DNA of 64,000 nucleotides from an uncultured cyanobacterium (GCA_937944885.1 CALFBB010000023.1:16920-80919), one strand, 5' to 3'. Positions 36,686 through 46,074 are shown, numbered from the stretch's first letter. Made by a program: numbers and translations. Notes: generated by a model from the letters alone, not told the origin.

Positions 36686-38107
36686 ATGATCTCACCCCCG
36701 CTTGCTGAGTGCCCCCTCCTCACTTCTAAGAGATCTCACAAGAGATCCCAGGGATCCCGAGCGCAGCTTTTGCTGCACTTGCAGGGGTGGTACTGGCAGC
36801 AGGAGGGCATGGCCTATGGGGTAGGTCTAGCTTGGTTGGAGCTGAGTTTTTGGGGCATGGGACGCGGGGACACCTGGATCTTGTGGAGCCGATATGCCGA
36901 GGAGTTGTTCAGATATGCCCTTGAGGCCAGTTGTTGCTGTACGGTTCTCTGTGTTTCTCGTGCTTATTTAGAAGAGACGCCAGAGGCTATTCCGCCGGTT
37001 CAAAGAAGGGAGCCTCAGCCTCTCTATTGGGAGAGCTGGGTATCTTTTCTTTTGCATCTGCTGCTGCTGCTGCCGCTGGCCTGGTGGGGATTCCGGCCTC
37101 CAGAGCCAGAATCCTTTATTCCCATCACCCTTTGGCTAGAAGACCCTCCTGTAGAACCCGCATTACCGCAAGCGGAAACAGAACCGGATCCCCCTGAAGA
37201 AACGGCCCCGCCGCCCCCTGAAGTGCCCCCACCTGCGCTGAGGGAGCCTGTCAGTGAGTCTATCTCTGCTGCTCCACCCCCCTTACCTGAACAACCGTTG
37301 CCGCTTTCCCCTTCTGTACAGGCTGAGTCTTTGCTGGTCCAACAAACGCCTACGCCATCCCCAACCCCTCCGCCAACACCGACACCCACCCCCGCAGCCA
37401 CTCCCGCAGCCACTCCCGCAGCCACCCCAATGCTTACTCCATCTCCCACGCCGACGCCACCCCCCACACCTACTCCTCCACCGGCACCCACACCGGCCTC
37501 AACTCCGCTAGCTTCTCCCACCCCTTCTCCTGTCGCGACTTCTACCCCTGTTCCCACCCCGCTGGCCCCTTCACCGGCTCCGGCTGCTCAGGTTGCTCAA
37601 GAGCGGGAGCCGGATCCCTTGCCGAGACCTCGCTTTACCCCTCTCCTACAAGGGATCCGATCCGCTGCTTCCTCAACTGCTTCCACAACCGCTTCCGGAG
37701 CAGCCGGTTCCTCGCAAACGGTAACCACCGCTCCAGGGAGGGAACCCGCTGTCTCCTCTCTTGCGCCTGAATCCGGTTTGTCTTCCCCTGCTGCTAGCCC
37801 CCCTGCTGCTGTTGCTGTCAATCCCCAGCCGGATATCCTTGCCCGACCGATTCCAGGGCGCAACCCTCCTCCCCAGTACCCGCCACAAGCTCGCCGCCTC
37901 AATCAACAGGGGCAGGTGCTACTGAGAGCCAAAGTTAATACCCAGGGGCAAGTAGAGCAGGTGGAGATCCTCTCCTCAAGTGGTTTTCCGGCTTTAGACA
38001 GTGCTGCTCAGCAAGCGGTGCAAGGGTGGCAATTCAGCCCTGCTCTAAAAAACAATCTCCCGATTGAATCTTGGGTAACAGTACCCATTCAATTTGCCCT
38101 CAACTGA
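36686..38107 (+). CDS. tonB: TonB energy-transducing protein with extra N-terminal region
   Basis: The C-terminal domain (about residues 390-473) shows the TonB fold motifs QYPPQARRLNQQGQVLLRA and AVQGWQFSPAL. A single membrane helix FLLHLLLLLPLAWWGF lies near residue 120-135. Between them is a periplasmic spacer of about 240 residues rich in Pro, Thr and Ala (PTPTPTPAAT repeats). Ordinary TonB starts with the helix. Here about 115 residues precede it, with several Cys (SCCCTVLC) and no known domain. Starts at TTG 36677, GTG 36683 or ATG 36686 are all possible, and a later start is not excluded. ExbB and ExbD are not in the window. Confidence 0.88.
   Translation: MISPPLAECPLLTSKRSHKRSQGSRAQLLLHLQGWYWQQEGMAYGVGLAWLELSFWGMGRGDTWILWSRYAEELFRYALEASCCCTVLCVSRAYLEETPEAIPPVQRREPQPLYWESWVSFLLHLLLLLPLAWWGFRPPEPESFIPITLWLEDPPVEPALPQAETEPDPPEETAPPPPEVPPPALREPVSESISAAPPPLPEQPLPLSPSVQAESLLVQQTPTPSPTPPPTPTPTPAATPAATPAATPMLTPSPTPTPPPTPTPPPAPTPASTPLASPTPSPVATSTPVPTPLAPSPAPAAQVAQEREPDPLPRPRFTPLLQGIRSAASSTASTTASGAAGSSQTVTTAPGREPAVSSLAPESGLSSPAASPPAAVAVNPQPDILARPIPGRNPPPQYPPQARRLNQQGQVLLRAKVNTQGQVEQVEILSSSGFPALDSAAQQAVQGWQFSPALKNNLPIESWVTVPIQFALN
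37370..37560 (+). repeat. Low-complexity Pro/Thr/Ala-coding repeats in tonB
   Basis: Within tonB the sequence is a series of CC-rich codons for Pro-Thr and Ala-Ala-Thr-Pro units, including three tandem copies of GCAGCCACTCCC-type 12-mers near 37396-37431. It encodes the extended periplasm-spanning arm. Confidence 0.75.
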
Positions 38108-38166
38108 CCCCTTACCTGGGGAATGGTCCAAAAGATGCTGTTGTTTTTTCCTACGGAGGTTAGCCC

Positions 38167-39051
38167 ATGCTTTACCGTTACTCTCGCCGCCAAATGGCAG
38201 TGCTTACTCTCTCGGGCTTAGGGGCTTGGTGGTGGGGCCATGCTGCAGGAGCGCAAATTCAGCCCCAACAGCCTTTGTTTCAGACACCTGTCAAGCGTGT
38301 TGCCAGCCTTACCAGCTTAACGGCGGATATTCTTTATCGCCTGGCCCCTGAAAAATTGGTGGGGATCCCGTCCGGGCAGCTCTTGGAATCGGATCCGCGC
38401 TTTCAGGGTATGACCCGTTTGGGCCTGGGCAACCAACCCAACCTGGAGCAACTGGTGGCTTTGCAACCGGAGTGGGTGGTGGGGGCCACTGGTTTTCACA
38501 ATACTCTGGCCGAACGGTTGCAGGAATTGGGGATCCCGACTTATCTAACTTCTGTCAACAATTGGCAGGCCCTGGAAGAGACCATCACCACTCTGGCTGC
38601 CGCCCTGGGAGTAGATCCCCAGCCTTTGCTACAGGAGTATGGATCCCTTTTGCCTCAGGAACTGCCCAATCCTCGGCCCAAAACGCTGCTGCTGGCGGGT
38701 ACTCAACCGATTCTGTCTCCCAATCGGGAAAGCTGGGCCGGAGATCTACTGGAACGCTTTGGGGCCGATAATTTGACAGCCACTCTGCAAAGCCAAGGGC
38801 AATTTCGCGGCTATGTCACCCTTTCAGCAGAGCGTATCCTGGAGGCTAATCCGGAAATTCTGTTAGTGGTCAACCCGGAGGCGGCGGATCCCTTGGCCTT
38901 TTTCCGCTCCCGTCCCTTCTGGAATCAACTGCAGGCGGTGCAAACTCAGAGGGTGTATGCCTTCGACTATTACGGCTTGGTCAATCCGGGTAGCCTAGAA
39001 AAAATTAAGGCGACCTGTGAGCGGCTAGCAGAAGTTTTGTCCGGTAGCTGA
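38167..39051 (+). CDS. Periplasmic substrate-binding protein of FecB/BtuF type
   Basis: The 294-residue protein has an N-terminal export signal (about 1-29) with a twin-Arg pair, SRRQMAVLTLSG, that could be a Tat signal. The mature part has the two-lobed class III binding fold: VKRVASLTSLTADILYRL at the start, QPEWVVGATGFHN in lobe 1, and NPEILLVVNPEAADPLAFF in lobe 2, joined by a long helix. A strong ACGGAGG precedes the ATG. It is the soluble partner of the FecCD permease and closes the locus. Ligand not determinable from sequence alone. Confidence 0.93.
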   Translation: MLYRYSRRQMAVLTLSGLGAWWWGHAAGAQIQPQQPLFQTPVKRVASLTSLTADILYRLAPEKLVGIPSGQLLESDPRFQGMTRLGLGNQPNLEQLVALQPEWVVGATGFHNTLAERLQELGIPTYLTSVNNWQALEETITTLAAALGVDPQPLLQEYGSLLPQELPNPRPKTLLLAGTQPILSPNRESWAGDLLERFGADNLTATLQSQGQFRGYVTLSAERILEANPEILLVVNPEAADPLAFFRSRPFWNQLQAVQTQRVYAFDYYGLVNPGSLEKIKATCERLAEVLSGS

Positions 39052-39207
39052 TGATAATTGCCACCCAAGCAGAAGATGGACCCAGTAAGCGCACCTCAGC
39101 TGCTTCAATCCACTCCCTAGCCCTGAGAGTTCGGCTCCTTCTCCACCAAGATCCGCCGTAGTGCTCCACCCATAGTGGTGCTGTGCAGCTAGCTTGAGCA
39201 GGATGAG

Positions 39208-40041
39208 TCAATCCAGCAGCCCTGACCAGCGCAGGTACCCTTCCACCAATTGGGGTCCCGCCAAGGCTGCTACCACTGCACCCATGGCTAAGTAAGGGCC
39301 AAAGGGGATGGGTTTACCGAAGCGAGCTTGCCCCAATCCCACACTACCCAGCAAGCCCAAAAGGCAACCAGCTATCAGGCTGACCACCACCCCCGTCCAC
39401 CCCAGCCACATGCCGATTAAAGCCAGCAACTTGCCATCCCCCAATCCCATGGCTTCCCGCTTGAGCACCCAACGGGCCAAGAGGCCAATTCCTTCCAGCA
39501 GCCAAATGCCCAACACGGCTCCTGCAATGCCTTCTAGCAGCGACATCCCCACGGCTACCCCAGATCCGGATCCCTCCAGCCAAGGCAAGGCCAACCGAGC
39601 CACCAGGCCTGCCAGTAACCCAGAACGGGTGAGTTCTTCCAACAGCAGAAAGGTATCCAGATCAATCAGGGCCAAAGCCAGTAGCCAACTGAACAAGACG
39701 CAGCTGAGGAACCCTTGGGCTGAAAACCCCAAAACCCCAATACTGAGGGCAAATAATACCATCGTCAGCGCTTCCACTGCCGGATAACGCCAGCTGATGG
39801 TTACCCCACAGTGACGGCAGCGCCCCCGCACCCAAAACCAACCCAAAATGGGGATGTTCTCGGTGGGACCTAGGGGGGTTTTGCAAGCTGGGCAATGGGA
39901 TCCAGGATGAATTAAGGACATTCCATGGGGAAGGCGGTAAACCACCACATTCAAAAAGCTGCCCACACAAGCTCCCAACAGCAACACCGCCACCCAAGCC
40001 AGTAGGCGAAACTCCCAGGAGGTGACAAGAAGGTTGAGCAT
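39208..40041 (-). CDS. pilD: Type IV prepilin peptidase / N-methyltransferase
   Basis: PilD cleaves and methylates type IV prepilins at the inner face of the membrane. The N-terminal domain has the start GSFLNVVVYRLPHGMS and the zinc-type Cys tetrad CPACKTPL and CRHCGVTI, needed for methyltransferase stability. The peptidase part has both aspartates: the first in ALALIDLDTFLLLEE and the second in the GxGD motif GLGDGKLLALIG. Eight hydrophobic helices are predicted. Length (277 residues) is normal. No pilin genes are adjacent. Confidence 0.95.
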   Translation of the reverse strand: MLNLLVTSWEFRLLAWVAVLLLGACVGSFLNVVVYRLPHGMSLIHPGSHCPACKTPLGPTENIPILGWFWVRGRCRHCGVTISWRYPAVEALTMVLFALSIGVLGFSAQGFLSCVLFSWLLALALIDLDTFLLLEELTRSGLLAGLVARLALPWLEGSGSGVAVGMSLLEGIAGAVLGIWLLEGIGLLARWVLKREAMGLGDGKLLALIGMWLGWTGVVVSLIAGCLLGLLGSVGLGQARFGKPIPFGPYLAMGAVVAALAGPQLVEGYLRWSGLLD

Positions 40042-40114
40042 GAGTAGCCACCCACAGATAAGCAGGTTTGTCCTGCTATCCTACTTTCTGGAGAAGACCC
40101 TCAGAAACGGAACT

Positions 40115-40315
40115 CTAGACCGCCTGTTCCAAATGCTGAATCGGGATAAAAGTTTCTTGGGGCAAGAGGATGGGAAAATCCGAAAAGATAAGGTCTCCCC
40201 GCAGTGTACGGCGATGAATGACCACGCCCCGCGGGGGTTGCTCCAGCACATCCGGTCGATACTGCAAATGGAATTGATAAATCTGGCGAGCTGCTTGAAC
40301 CAAAGTGCTGTCCAT
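40115..40315 (-). CDS. Conserved-looking small protein, unknown function
   Basis: A 66-residue frame (MDSTLVQAARQIYQFHLQYR to HLEQAV) has AAGGTAGGA upstream of its ATG at suitable distance. Its composition is that of a real soluble protein, with a helical start, a basic centre and beta-like hydrophobic patches (GDLIFSDFPILL). No opposing frame overlaps it. I do not recognise a family. It lies upstream of pilD on the same strand with a 73-bp gap. Confidence 0.55.
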   Translation of the reverse strand: MDSTLVQAARQIYQFHLQYRPDVLEQPPRGVVIHRRTLRGDLIFSDFPILLPQETFIPIQHLEQAV

Positions 40316-40608
40316 GAGCTGTTTTCCTACCTTGCGAAGCTCACTACTAACCTAACGACATTCGGAAGAGTTTTTTGAATCGGTAACCTTCTGTGCACAG
40401 CCCTTAGACACTTTTAGAAATGCTTAAGGTTCCTTAAAAAAAAGGATCCCCTCCGCAAGGCCATAGGTCCGAGACCCACCCCTTTCCGAAGCTGAAGCCT
40501 CCAAACCGGCCCACCGGTTGGAAAGCCTGAACCTTAGGATATCGCCGATAGCGGCTTGTGGGTCATTTTTACCCAATCTTAACCTTTTCCGCCCCTTGCA
40601 TGGTTTGT
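40316..40608. other. Intergenic region downstream of cphA
   Basis: About 290 bp between the cphA stop and the small minus-strand gene. It has an imperfect hairpin CCAAACCGG/CCGGTTGG (40501-40521), a GCCG-ATAG-CGGC stem near 40543-40554 and an A8 run at 40436-40443. A promoter for the small gene is expected here. No RNA gene is supported. Confidence 0.4.
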
Positions 40609-43341
40609 TTACTCTGGGGAGCCTGTGGCAGCCATACCATCTGTCTCTGACGGTTTACCGCTGTGGGAATGGGGAACAAAATCGGATCCCATGCTATATG
40701 AGGAGCCGCGGTAACTGGGTTTGGGGTTCAGTTTGTCCTGGAAGCGGCTGATGATCTGGATGGTGCGCTGCACATCGGCGGGGAAAATAACCACCAGATC
40801 CCCGGGTTGCGCCCTCTCCAGAGCTGTTTCAATGGCGATTGCCTCATGCAGAACTTCTTGTAACGTATCCCCTGGTTTTTCCTGTTCCCACCCCTGCCGA
40901 ATCAAGGCTGCCACTTCCCCTGGCTCCCGACCGCGACGGTCATCATCTTCTTTGACGATGGCTCGGTCAAACATGCGGGCTGCCAGTACCCCCAACTCCT
41001 GCAGATCACTGTTACGCCGATCCCCAGGCCCACCAATCACACCGATTTTTTGCTGACACTCCCAGCGCTCCAGGGTGGTTTGAATGGCCTCGTAACCCGC
41101 CGGATTGTGGGCGTAATCCACCAACACTTGGTAGCCACCGACATCAAATAGGTTCAAGCGACCGGGAGTTTGGGCCACAGAACTGGTGAAGGTGCCCAGG
41201 GCCATGCGAATGTCATCAATGGAAACTCCGTGTAGAAAGGCCACCAAGGTTGCTGCTAGAGCATTTTGAATCATAAAGCTGGCTTTGCCAGAGAGGGTGA
41301 GGGGAATGTTGGTGACATCCTCAATGCGCAGCTTCCAGCCGCGTTTGACAATCGCAATGTACCCCTCTTCATAAACTGCGGCAGTCCCCCCAGAGGCAAT
41401 GTGCTTTTGAATCAAGGGGTTTTCTGGGTTCATACTGAAGTAAGCCACTGTTGCCTTGACGTTTTCGGCCATGGCGGCTACTAAGCCATCGTCTGCATTC
41501 AAGACGGCATAGCCCTGAGGATGCACTGCTTCCACCAAAACTGACTTCACCCGCGCCATTTCTTCCAAGGTTTCAATGTCACCAATGCCCAGGTGATCTG
41601 ATGTAACATTGAGGACCACTCCAATGTCACATTCAGGAAAGCCCAGCCCCTCCCGCAAAATGCCGCCGCGTGCAGTTTCCAGTACGGCCACTTCCACGGT
41701 GGGATCCCGTAGCACCAGGCGAGCACTGTAGGGCCCTGTCATATCCCCCTTGGCAATCTGATGGTTTTGGATATAAACCCCATCGGTGGTGGTAAAGCCA
41801 ACTCGCTTGCCGATGCCTTTGAGAATGTGAGCAATCAAGCGGGTGGTGGTGGTTTTGCCGTTGGTGCCGGTTACTGCCAGGATCGGAATACGAGTGTGGC
41901 TGCCGGGAGGGAACAGCATATCCAGGATGGGCTCGGCCACGTTGCGTGGGATCCCTTCGCTGGGGGCCAGGTGCATGCGTAAGCCGGGAGAGGCATTCAC
42001 TTCCACAATGCCACCTCCGGTTTCGTTGACAGGCTGGGTAATATCCGGACAGATTAAATCAATCCCGGCTACATCCAGACCAATAATTTGGGCGGCCCGC
42101 TCGGCAATAAAGGCGTTGTAGGGGTGGATGATGTCGGTGCAATCGACAGCAATGCCGCCGGTACTGAGGTTGGCGGTGGATTTAAGGGTGCAGTGTTCGC
42201 CGCGGGGCAGCACAGTCTCTAGGGTGTAGCCTTTGCCCTCAAGGATGCGGCGGGTCATATCATCGACACTGATCACGGTTAGGACATTTTCATGACCATA
42301 ACCACGGCGGGGATCCCGATTCACTTCATCGATTAACTCTTGGATGGTAGAGCGACCATCCCCGACAACGTAGGCCGGGATCCGCTTGGCCACCGCCACC
42401 AGTTTGTTATTGATCACCAACAGACGGTAATCATCCCCAAGCAGGTGTTTTTCCACCAACACCACATCTGAGTATTGTCTGGCAGCATCGTAGGCGATTT
42501 CGGCAGCCTCCAGATTGGTGATGTGGACGGTGATTCCTTTGCCATGGTTGGCATTGAGGGGTTTGATCACCACCGGGTAGCCCCCTACATCTTCGATGGT
42601 GGCTGCCAGTTCACTGCGGCGACGCACCGTATATCCCTTGGGCACCGGGATCCCCATATCCTGCAGCAGCTCTTTGGTGGCCCGTTTGTCTCCCGCCAAG
42701 TCGGTCGCGATGATGCTGGTTTTTTCGGTGGTGGTGGCTTCAATGCGTTTTTGATACACCCCATACCCCAGTTGCACCAGGGAGCCCTTGCTCAGGCGCA
42801 AATGAGGGATCCCCCGCAGCGTTGCTTCATCCAACAAAGCCTGGGTGCTGGGGCCAAAGCGAACATTTTCACGAATTTCCCGCAGCTCTTGGATATCCAA
42901 CTCCAGATCCCGGCGGTAGTCTTCCCCATTCACCAGGGCTTGACAGAGATACACGGCCGCCTTGGCCGCAAACCGTCCGGCTTCTGCCTCTTGATACTCG
43001 AACACCACGTTGTAGGTACCGGGGATGGAGGTTTCGCGGGTACGGCCAAAAGTCACCCGCATCCCGGCCATTGTCTGCATCTCTAGGGCCACATGCTCAA
43101 CCACATGCCCCATCCAGGTGCCCTCTTCCACCCGTTGCAAGAAACCGCCGTAGCAACCACGGGAGCATTGATGTTCCCACAAACCCGGCAACAAGGCTTC
43201 CAACCCTTCTTTGAACCCTGGGATCTTATTGGTGGGGCGATCCTTGAGATCTTCAAGATCAAGTCGCATTTGAATCAACTTATGGCGACGAATGCTCCAG
43301 TAATTGGGACCACTGAGAACGCGAATGGATTGGATGCGCAT
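40609..43341 (-). CDS. cphA: Cyanophycin synthetase
   Basis: CphA polymerises Asp and Arg into the nitrogen store cyanophycin, using ATP. The 910-residue protein shows the N-terminal domain (MRIQSIRVLSGPNYWS), an ATP-grasp domain (about 220-475) with VVIKPLNANHGKGITVHI, read here as its core, and a Mur-ligase-like domain (about 490-880) with P-loop VTGTNGKTTTTRL. All three catalytic modules look intact. The final 40 residues are Ser/Gly-rich and variable. The hydrolase CphB, often the neighbour gene, is not present in this window. Confidence 0.97.
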   Translation of the reverse strand: MRIQSIRVLSGPNYWSIRRHKLIQMRLDLEDLKDRPTNKIPGFKEGLEALLPGLWEHQCSRGCYGGFLQRVEEGTWMGHVVEHVALEMQTMAGMRVTFGRTRETSIPGTYNVVFEYQEAEAGRFAAKAAVYLCQALVNGEDYRRDLELDIQELREIRENVRFGPSTQALLDEATLRGIPHLRLSKGSLVQLGYGVYQKRIEATTTEKTSIIATDLAGDKRATKELLQDMGIPVPKGYTVRRRSELAATIEDVGGYPVVIKPLNANHGKGITVHITNLEAAEIAYDAARQYSDVVLVEKHLLGDDYRLLVINNKLVAVAKRIPAYVVGDGRSTIQELIDEVNRDPRRGYGHENVLTVISVDDMTRRILEGKGYTLETVLPRGEHCTLKSTANLSTGGIAVDCTDIIHPYNAFIAERAAQIIGLDVAGIDLICPDITQPVNETGGGIVEVNASPGLRMHLAPSEGIPRNVAEPILDMLFPPGSHTRIPILAVTGTNGKTTTTRLIAHILKGIGKRVGFTTTDGVYIQNHQIAKGDMTGPYSARLVLRDPTVEVAVLETARGGILREGLGFPECDIGVVLNVTSDHLGIGDIETLEEMARVKSVLVEAVHPQGYAVLNADDGLVAAMAENVKATVAYFSMNPENPLIQKHIASGGTAAVYEEGYIAIVKRGWKLRIEDVTNIPLTLSGKASFMIQNALAATLVAFLHGVSIDDIRMALGTFTSSVAQTPGRLNLFDVGGYQVLVDYAHNPAGYEAIQTTLERWECQQKIGVIGGPGDRRNSDLQELGVLAARMFDRAIVKEDDDRRGREPGEVAALIRQGWEQEKPGDTLQEVLHEAIAIETALERAQPGDLVVIFPADVQRTIQIISRFQDKLNPKPSYRGSSYSMGSDFVPHSHSGKPSETDGMAATGSPE

Positions 43342-43539
43342 AAAGTCGGGTGAGACGGATTCGGTAGTAGCAAAGGACAGGCCAAAGGCGGGATCCCCTT
43401 AAGTGGGTCCTCTTTCTTGCCCTAATCTACACTCCCTTTGCACTAACCAAGAAAGAGTATTTTTCAATACCCTTTTTTAGGGTAGGAGAAGTTCTCTACT
43501 CTACCGGATGGTGGAGAGCGTTAACATCCTGGAAGTCAT

Positions 43540-44058
43540 TTACACAATAATCAGCTTGCGCAAAAAGGGGATGACTGCTTCCTGTACCTTTTCTGGCCAA
43601 TCCTGCTGGGGGTAATAGCCCACCTGCTGGAGTTTGACCACCTGAGCTTTCGGGAGCCGTTGGCAGAATGTCTCTACTAGCGCAAAGGGTAACCAGCGAT
43701 CCTGCATCCCCCAGGCAATCAAAGTTGGCCGTTCCCAGGTTGTCAATCCTGCCTCCAATTCCTTCGTCACCTCGGGCAAACTCAGGTTCTGTACCGTTGC
43801 GAATAAGGCCCGTCCGGTGGCGGAGGTGGTCAGAAAGGGGCGCCGATACACCTGTAAATCTAAATCTTTATCTTTAAGCTGGTAGGTACCGCCGGTTTCC
43901 AGGGTGCGATCCACCAAGAGCGGATCCTGAGTCAGCATATCCCCCAGCAAAGGGATCCCAAAGGCTCGAATCGACCAGGGCAGCTTGGCGCTTTGGCCAA
44001 TTGGGGTATTGAGCTTACCCTCTTGGGAAGGGTCCAGGGGCGGAAAAAGCCCATCCAA
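43540..44058 (-). pseudogene. Truncated alpha/beta-hydrolase (C-terminal half only)
   Basis: The 172-residue frame matches the lid and C-terminal half of haloalkane-dehalogenase-like alpha/beta hydrolases: DRTLETGGTYQLKDKDLDLQ leads into YRRPFL and TLIAWGMQDRWLPF with the acid Asp. The N-terminal half with the nucleophile elbow is missing; upstream the frame runs only about 35 more codons to a TAA without a good start. At the position of the catalytic His (normally GHYPQ) the sequence reads GYYPQ. Both points indicate a non-functional remnant. TTG 44058 is a nominal start only. Confidence 0.7.
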
Positions 44059-44278
44059 CTGCTGGAGCAGCTCGCACCTCAGATCAAGAAGATAGAGAGG
44101 CGTTGGCTGGCTATGCTCCGGTGGAATGCTAAAACGGTGAAGGGAGAGGGATCCTTAGATTAGATTTTGTCTGCGGCAACGTTGGATGCAAAGTGAACCT
44201 TTGCCACAACATCTGTCAACCAATGTCAACCAAGACCTGTTAATTAGATCACAAGGTAGATCACAAGAGGGAGTGGGC

Positions 44279-44815
44279 ATGAGCGAAAGCTGGACGAAAC
44301 GGCTACGCAATGGATTGATTGCTTTGGCAGCAGTGGTTCTGGCAACAGGACTCTTTTTGGCCAATCAGAATCGCCATGCCACTGTCAGCCTAGAAGCGCT
44401 GGCACAAAGGGCCGTCCCTCTGGAAGAGGCCCAGGCCAATGCCAAACCTTCTCTGGTGGAGTTTTACGCCGATTGGTGTACGACCTGTCGGTCTATGGCA
44501 CCGGTGCTGGCCAACCTGAAAGATGAGTTTGCTCAACAGGTGAACTTTGTCATGTTAAATGTGGACAACCCGAAATGGCTGCCGGAACTGAGCCGCTATC
44601 GGGTAAATGGGATCCCGCATTTTTTATTTTTGGATCGAGAGGGCACAGCTTTGGGATCGGCAATTGGGGAGCAGCCAGAATCGGTGTTACGGGCCAACTT
44701 GCTGGCTCTGGCCACGGGTGCTCCCTTGCAGCTAACGGGCAGTGGCCCTGTCTCTGAGTTGGAGCGCAATTCTCCGCTTCTGCCTCATCAACCGGATCCC
44801 CGTAGTCATGGGTGA
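44279..44815 (+). CDS. Membrane-anchored thioredoxin-like protein (HCF164/TxlA type)
   Basis: An N-terminal helix (about residues 10-28, LIALAAVVLATGLFLA) anchors a thioredoxin domain (about 45-150) with active site ADWCTTCR and the cis-Pro segment NGIPHFLFL. This is the arrangement of HCF164/TxlA, which carries reducing equivalents to the thylakoid lumen or periplasm for cytochrome b6f and c assembly. AGAGGGAG precedes the ATG at 44279. The frame runs further upstream to 44186, but that stretch contains duplicated, non-coding-looking sequence. The C-terminal tail is variable. CcdA is not adjacent. Confidence 0.92.
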   Translation: MSESWTKRLRNGLIALAAVVLATGLFLANQNRHATVSLEALAQRAVPLEEAQANAKPSLVEFYADWCTTCRSMAPVLANLKDEFAQQVNFVMLNVDNPKWLPELSRYRVNGIPHFLFLDREGTALGSAIGEQPESVLRANLLALATGAPLQLTGSGPVSELERNSPLLPHQPDPRSHG

Positions 44816-44920
44816 GAATGGCTGGCTTGCCGGTTCGGGTAACCTGCTACTCCTGTTTGGTAGAGGTTCGGTCGAGTTTATCCATTCCTTCCGCTCACAT
44901 CACTGGGTTGAGGAGGTTGC

Positions 44921-46063
44921 CTAGCGCAAGGGTGTCTGTTGGGATCCCTCTGCTGGTCTGAGGGCAAATGACCTTAGGTCACACAGCTGCGTTTCCCCTT
45001 GGAGCACCAGATCTCGTAGGATAGCCGCAGTAATGGGGGCCAGCAGCACTCCGTTGCGATAATGGCCGGTGGCAAGGTAGAGATTGCTATAGCCGGGAGC
45101 TAAGCCAAGAATGGGCGCTCGTTGGCCGCTGGGTCGGGGGCGCTGACCGGCCCAATGCTCCATGAGGGTGGCTTCTGCTAGCGCCGGACACAGAGCAACG
45201 GCTCGGGCCAGCAAATCCTGCAAGGCCAGCAGCGTTGGTTGGGGATGGGGAGCATGAAACTCTACGGTTGCACCTATCCACAGGGATCCATCCCCAAGGG
45301 GCACCAAGTGTAACTCTTCATCGGTGATCACCGGCCCTAGCAGGATATGGGGAGCTTTAACCCGCAGTGCCTGTCCTTTGACCGCTTGCAGCGGTAGCTG
45401 CAGCTGCAGTTGATCTGCCAGTGGGGAACTCCCCAAGCCGGCAGCCAGAATCACCTGCCCCGCCGAGAGACTGAGATTTGGGGTGTAAACGGCGTGGACA
45501 CGAAAAAGGGGATCCGGGCTGCGCTTCAACCGCTGGACCGGCTGATGGAAGAAGAAGCGAGCCCCACGGCTTTGGGCGGCCTCCACGAGAGCCTGGGTGA
45601 GGAGCTTGGGTTGAATTTGCCGATCTTGAGGGGAATAGATGGCCCCGGCCCGATCCGTTCGCAACCCCGGTTGCAGGGATCCCAGCTCGGAAGGGCTTAA
45701 AAGGTGAAGGGAATAGCCGGCGGCCTGACGGGCCAGCAGTGTAGCTTGCCAAGCCTCAGCTTCCCCCTCTTTGAGCAGCTGCAGCAGACCACGTCGATTG
45801 ACCGGCAAGCTACGACCTAGGTCTGCTTCTAAGCGGGCAATCCAGGGATCAAACTGCGCCAAGCTTTTGAGGCGCAAATTCACCGTCTCTCCACCGGGTT
45901 GCTGACTGGAGATACCCACCAGTACCCCCAAGGCTGCTCCGGTAGAGCCTGCTGCCGGATCCCTGGCATCAACTGCAATCACCGATAGACCGGCGACAGC
46001 CAGCTCATAGGCAATGGCACAGCCCACTACCCCACAGCCAATCACCACCACATCACACTTCAA
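44921..46063 (-). CDS. thiO: FAD-dependent glycine oxidase (ThiO-like)
   Basis: The 380-residue protein is a DAAO-family flavoprotein. Its N terminus VVVIGCGVVGCAIAYELAVAG binds FAD, seen here with the GxGxxG variant GCGVVG. The C terminus has LYLATGHYRNGVLLAPITA, characteristic of ThiO/glycine oxidase. ThiO makes iminoglycine from glycine for the thiazole part of thiamine. No other thi gene is adjacent, so a D-amino-acid oxidase role is an alternative. It is 11 bp downstream of an acetyltransferase gene on the same strand and likely co-transcribed. Confidence 0.85.
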   Translation of the reverse strand: MKCDVVVIGCGVVGCAIAYELAVAGLSVIAVDARDPAAGSTGAALGVLVGISSQQPGGETVNLRLKSLAQFDPWIARLEADLGRSLPVNRRGLLQLLKEGEAEAWQATLLARQAAGYSLHLLSPSELGSLQPGLRTDRAGAIYSPQDRQIQPKLLTQALVEAAQSRGARFFFHQPVQRLKRSPDPLFRVHAVYTPNLSLSAGQVILAAGLGSSPLADQLQLQLPLQAVKGQALRVKAPHILLGPVITDEELHLVPLGDGSLWIGATVEFHAPHPQPTLLALQDLLARAVALCPALAEATLMEHWAGQRPRPSGQRAPILGLAPGYSNLYLATGHYRNGVLLAPITAAILRDLVLQGETQLCDLRSFALRPAEGSQQTPLR

Positions 46064-46074
46064 GGGTAGAATCC

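Noticed and set aside
37024..37557. Gly/Val-repeat protein frame opposite tonB
   Set aside because: The repeats are the complement of the Pro/Thr codons in tonB, so it is an artefact.
40424..40445. TTAAGGTTCCTTAA plus A8 as a terminator
   Set aside because: The loop is only two bases and the A-run is on the wrong side for either strand.
44742..44924. 60-residue frame after the thioredoxin gene
   Set aside because: It overlaps the thioredoxin end in another frame, with no ribosome site or known similarity.
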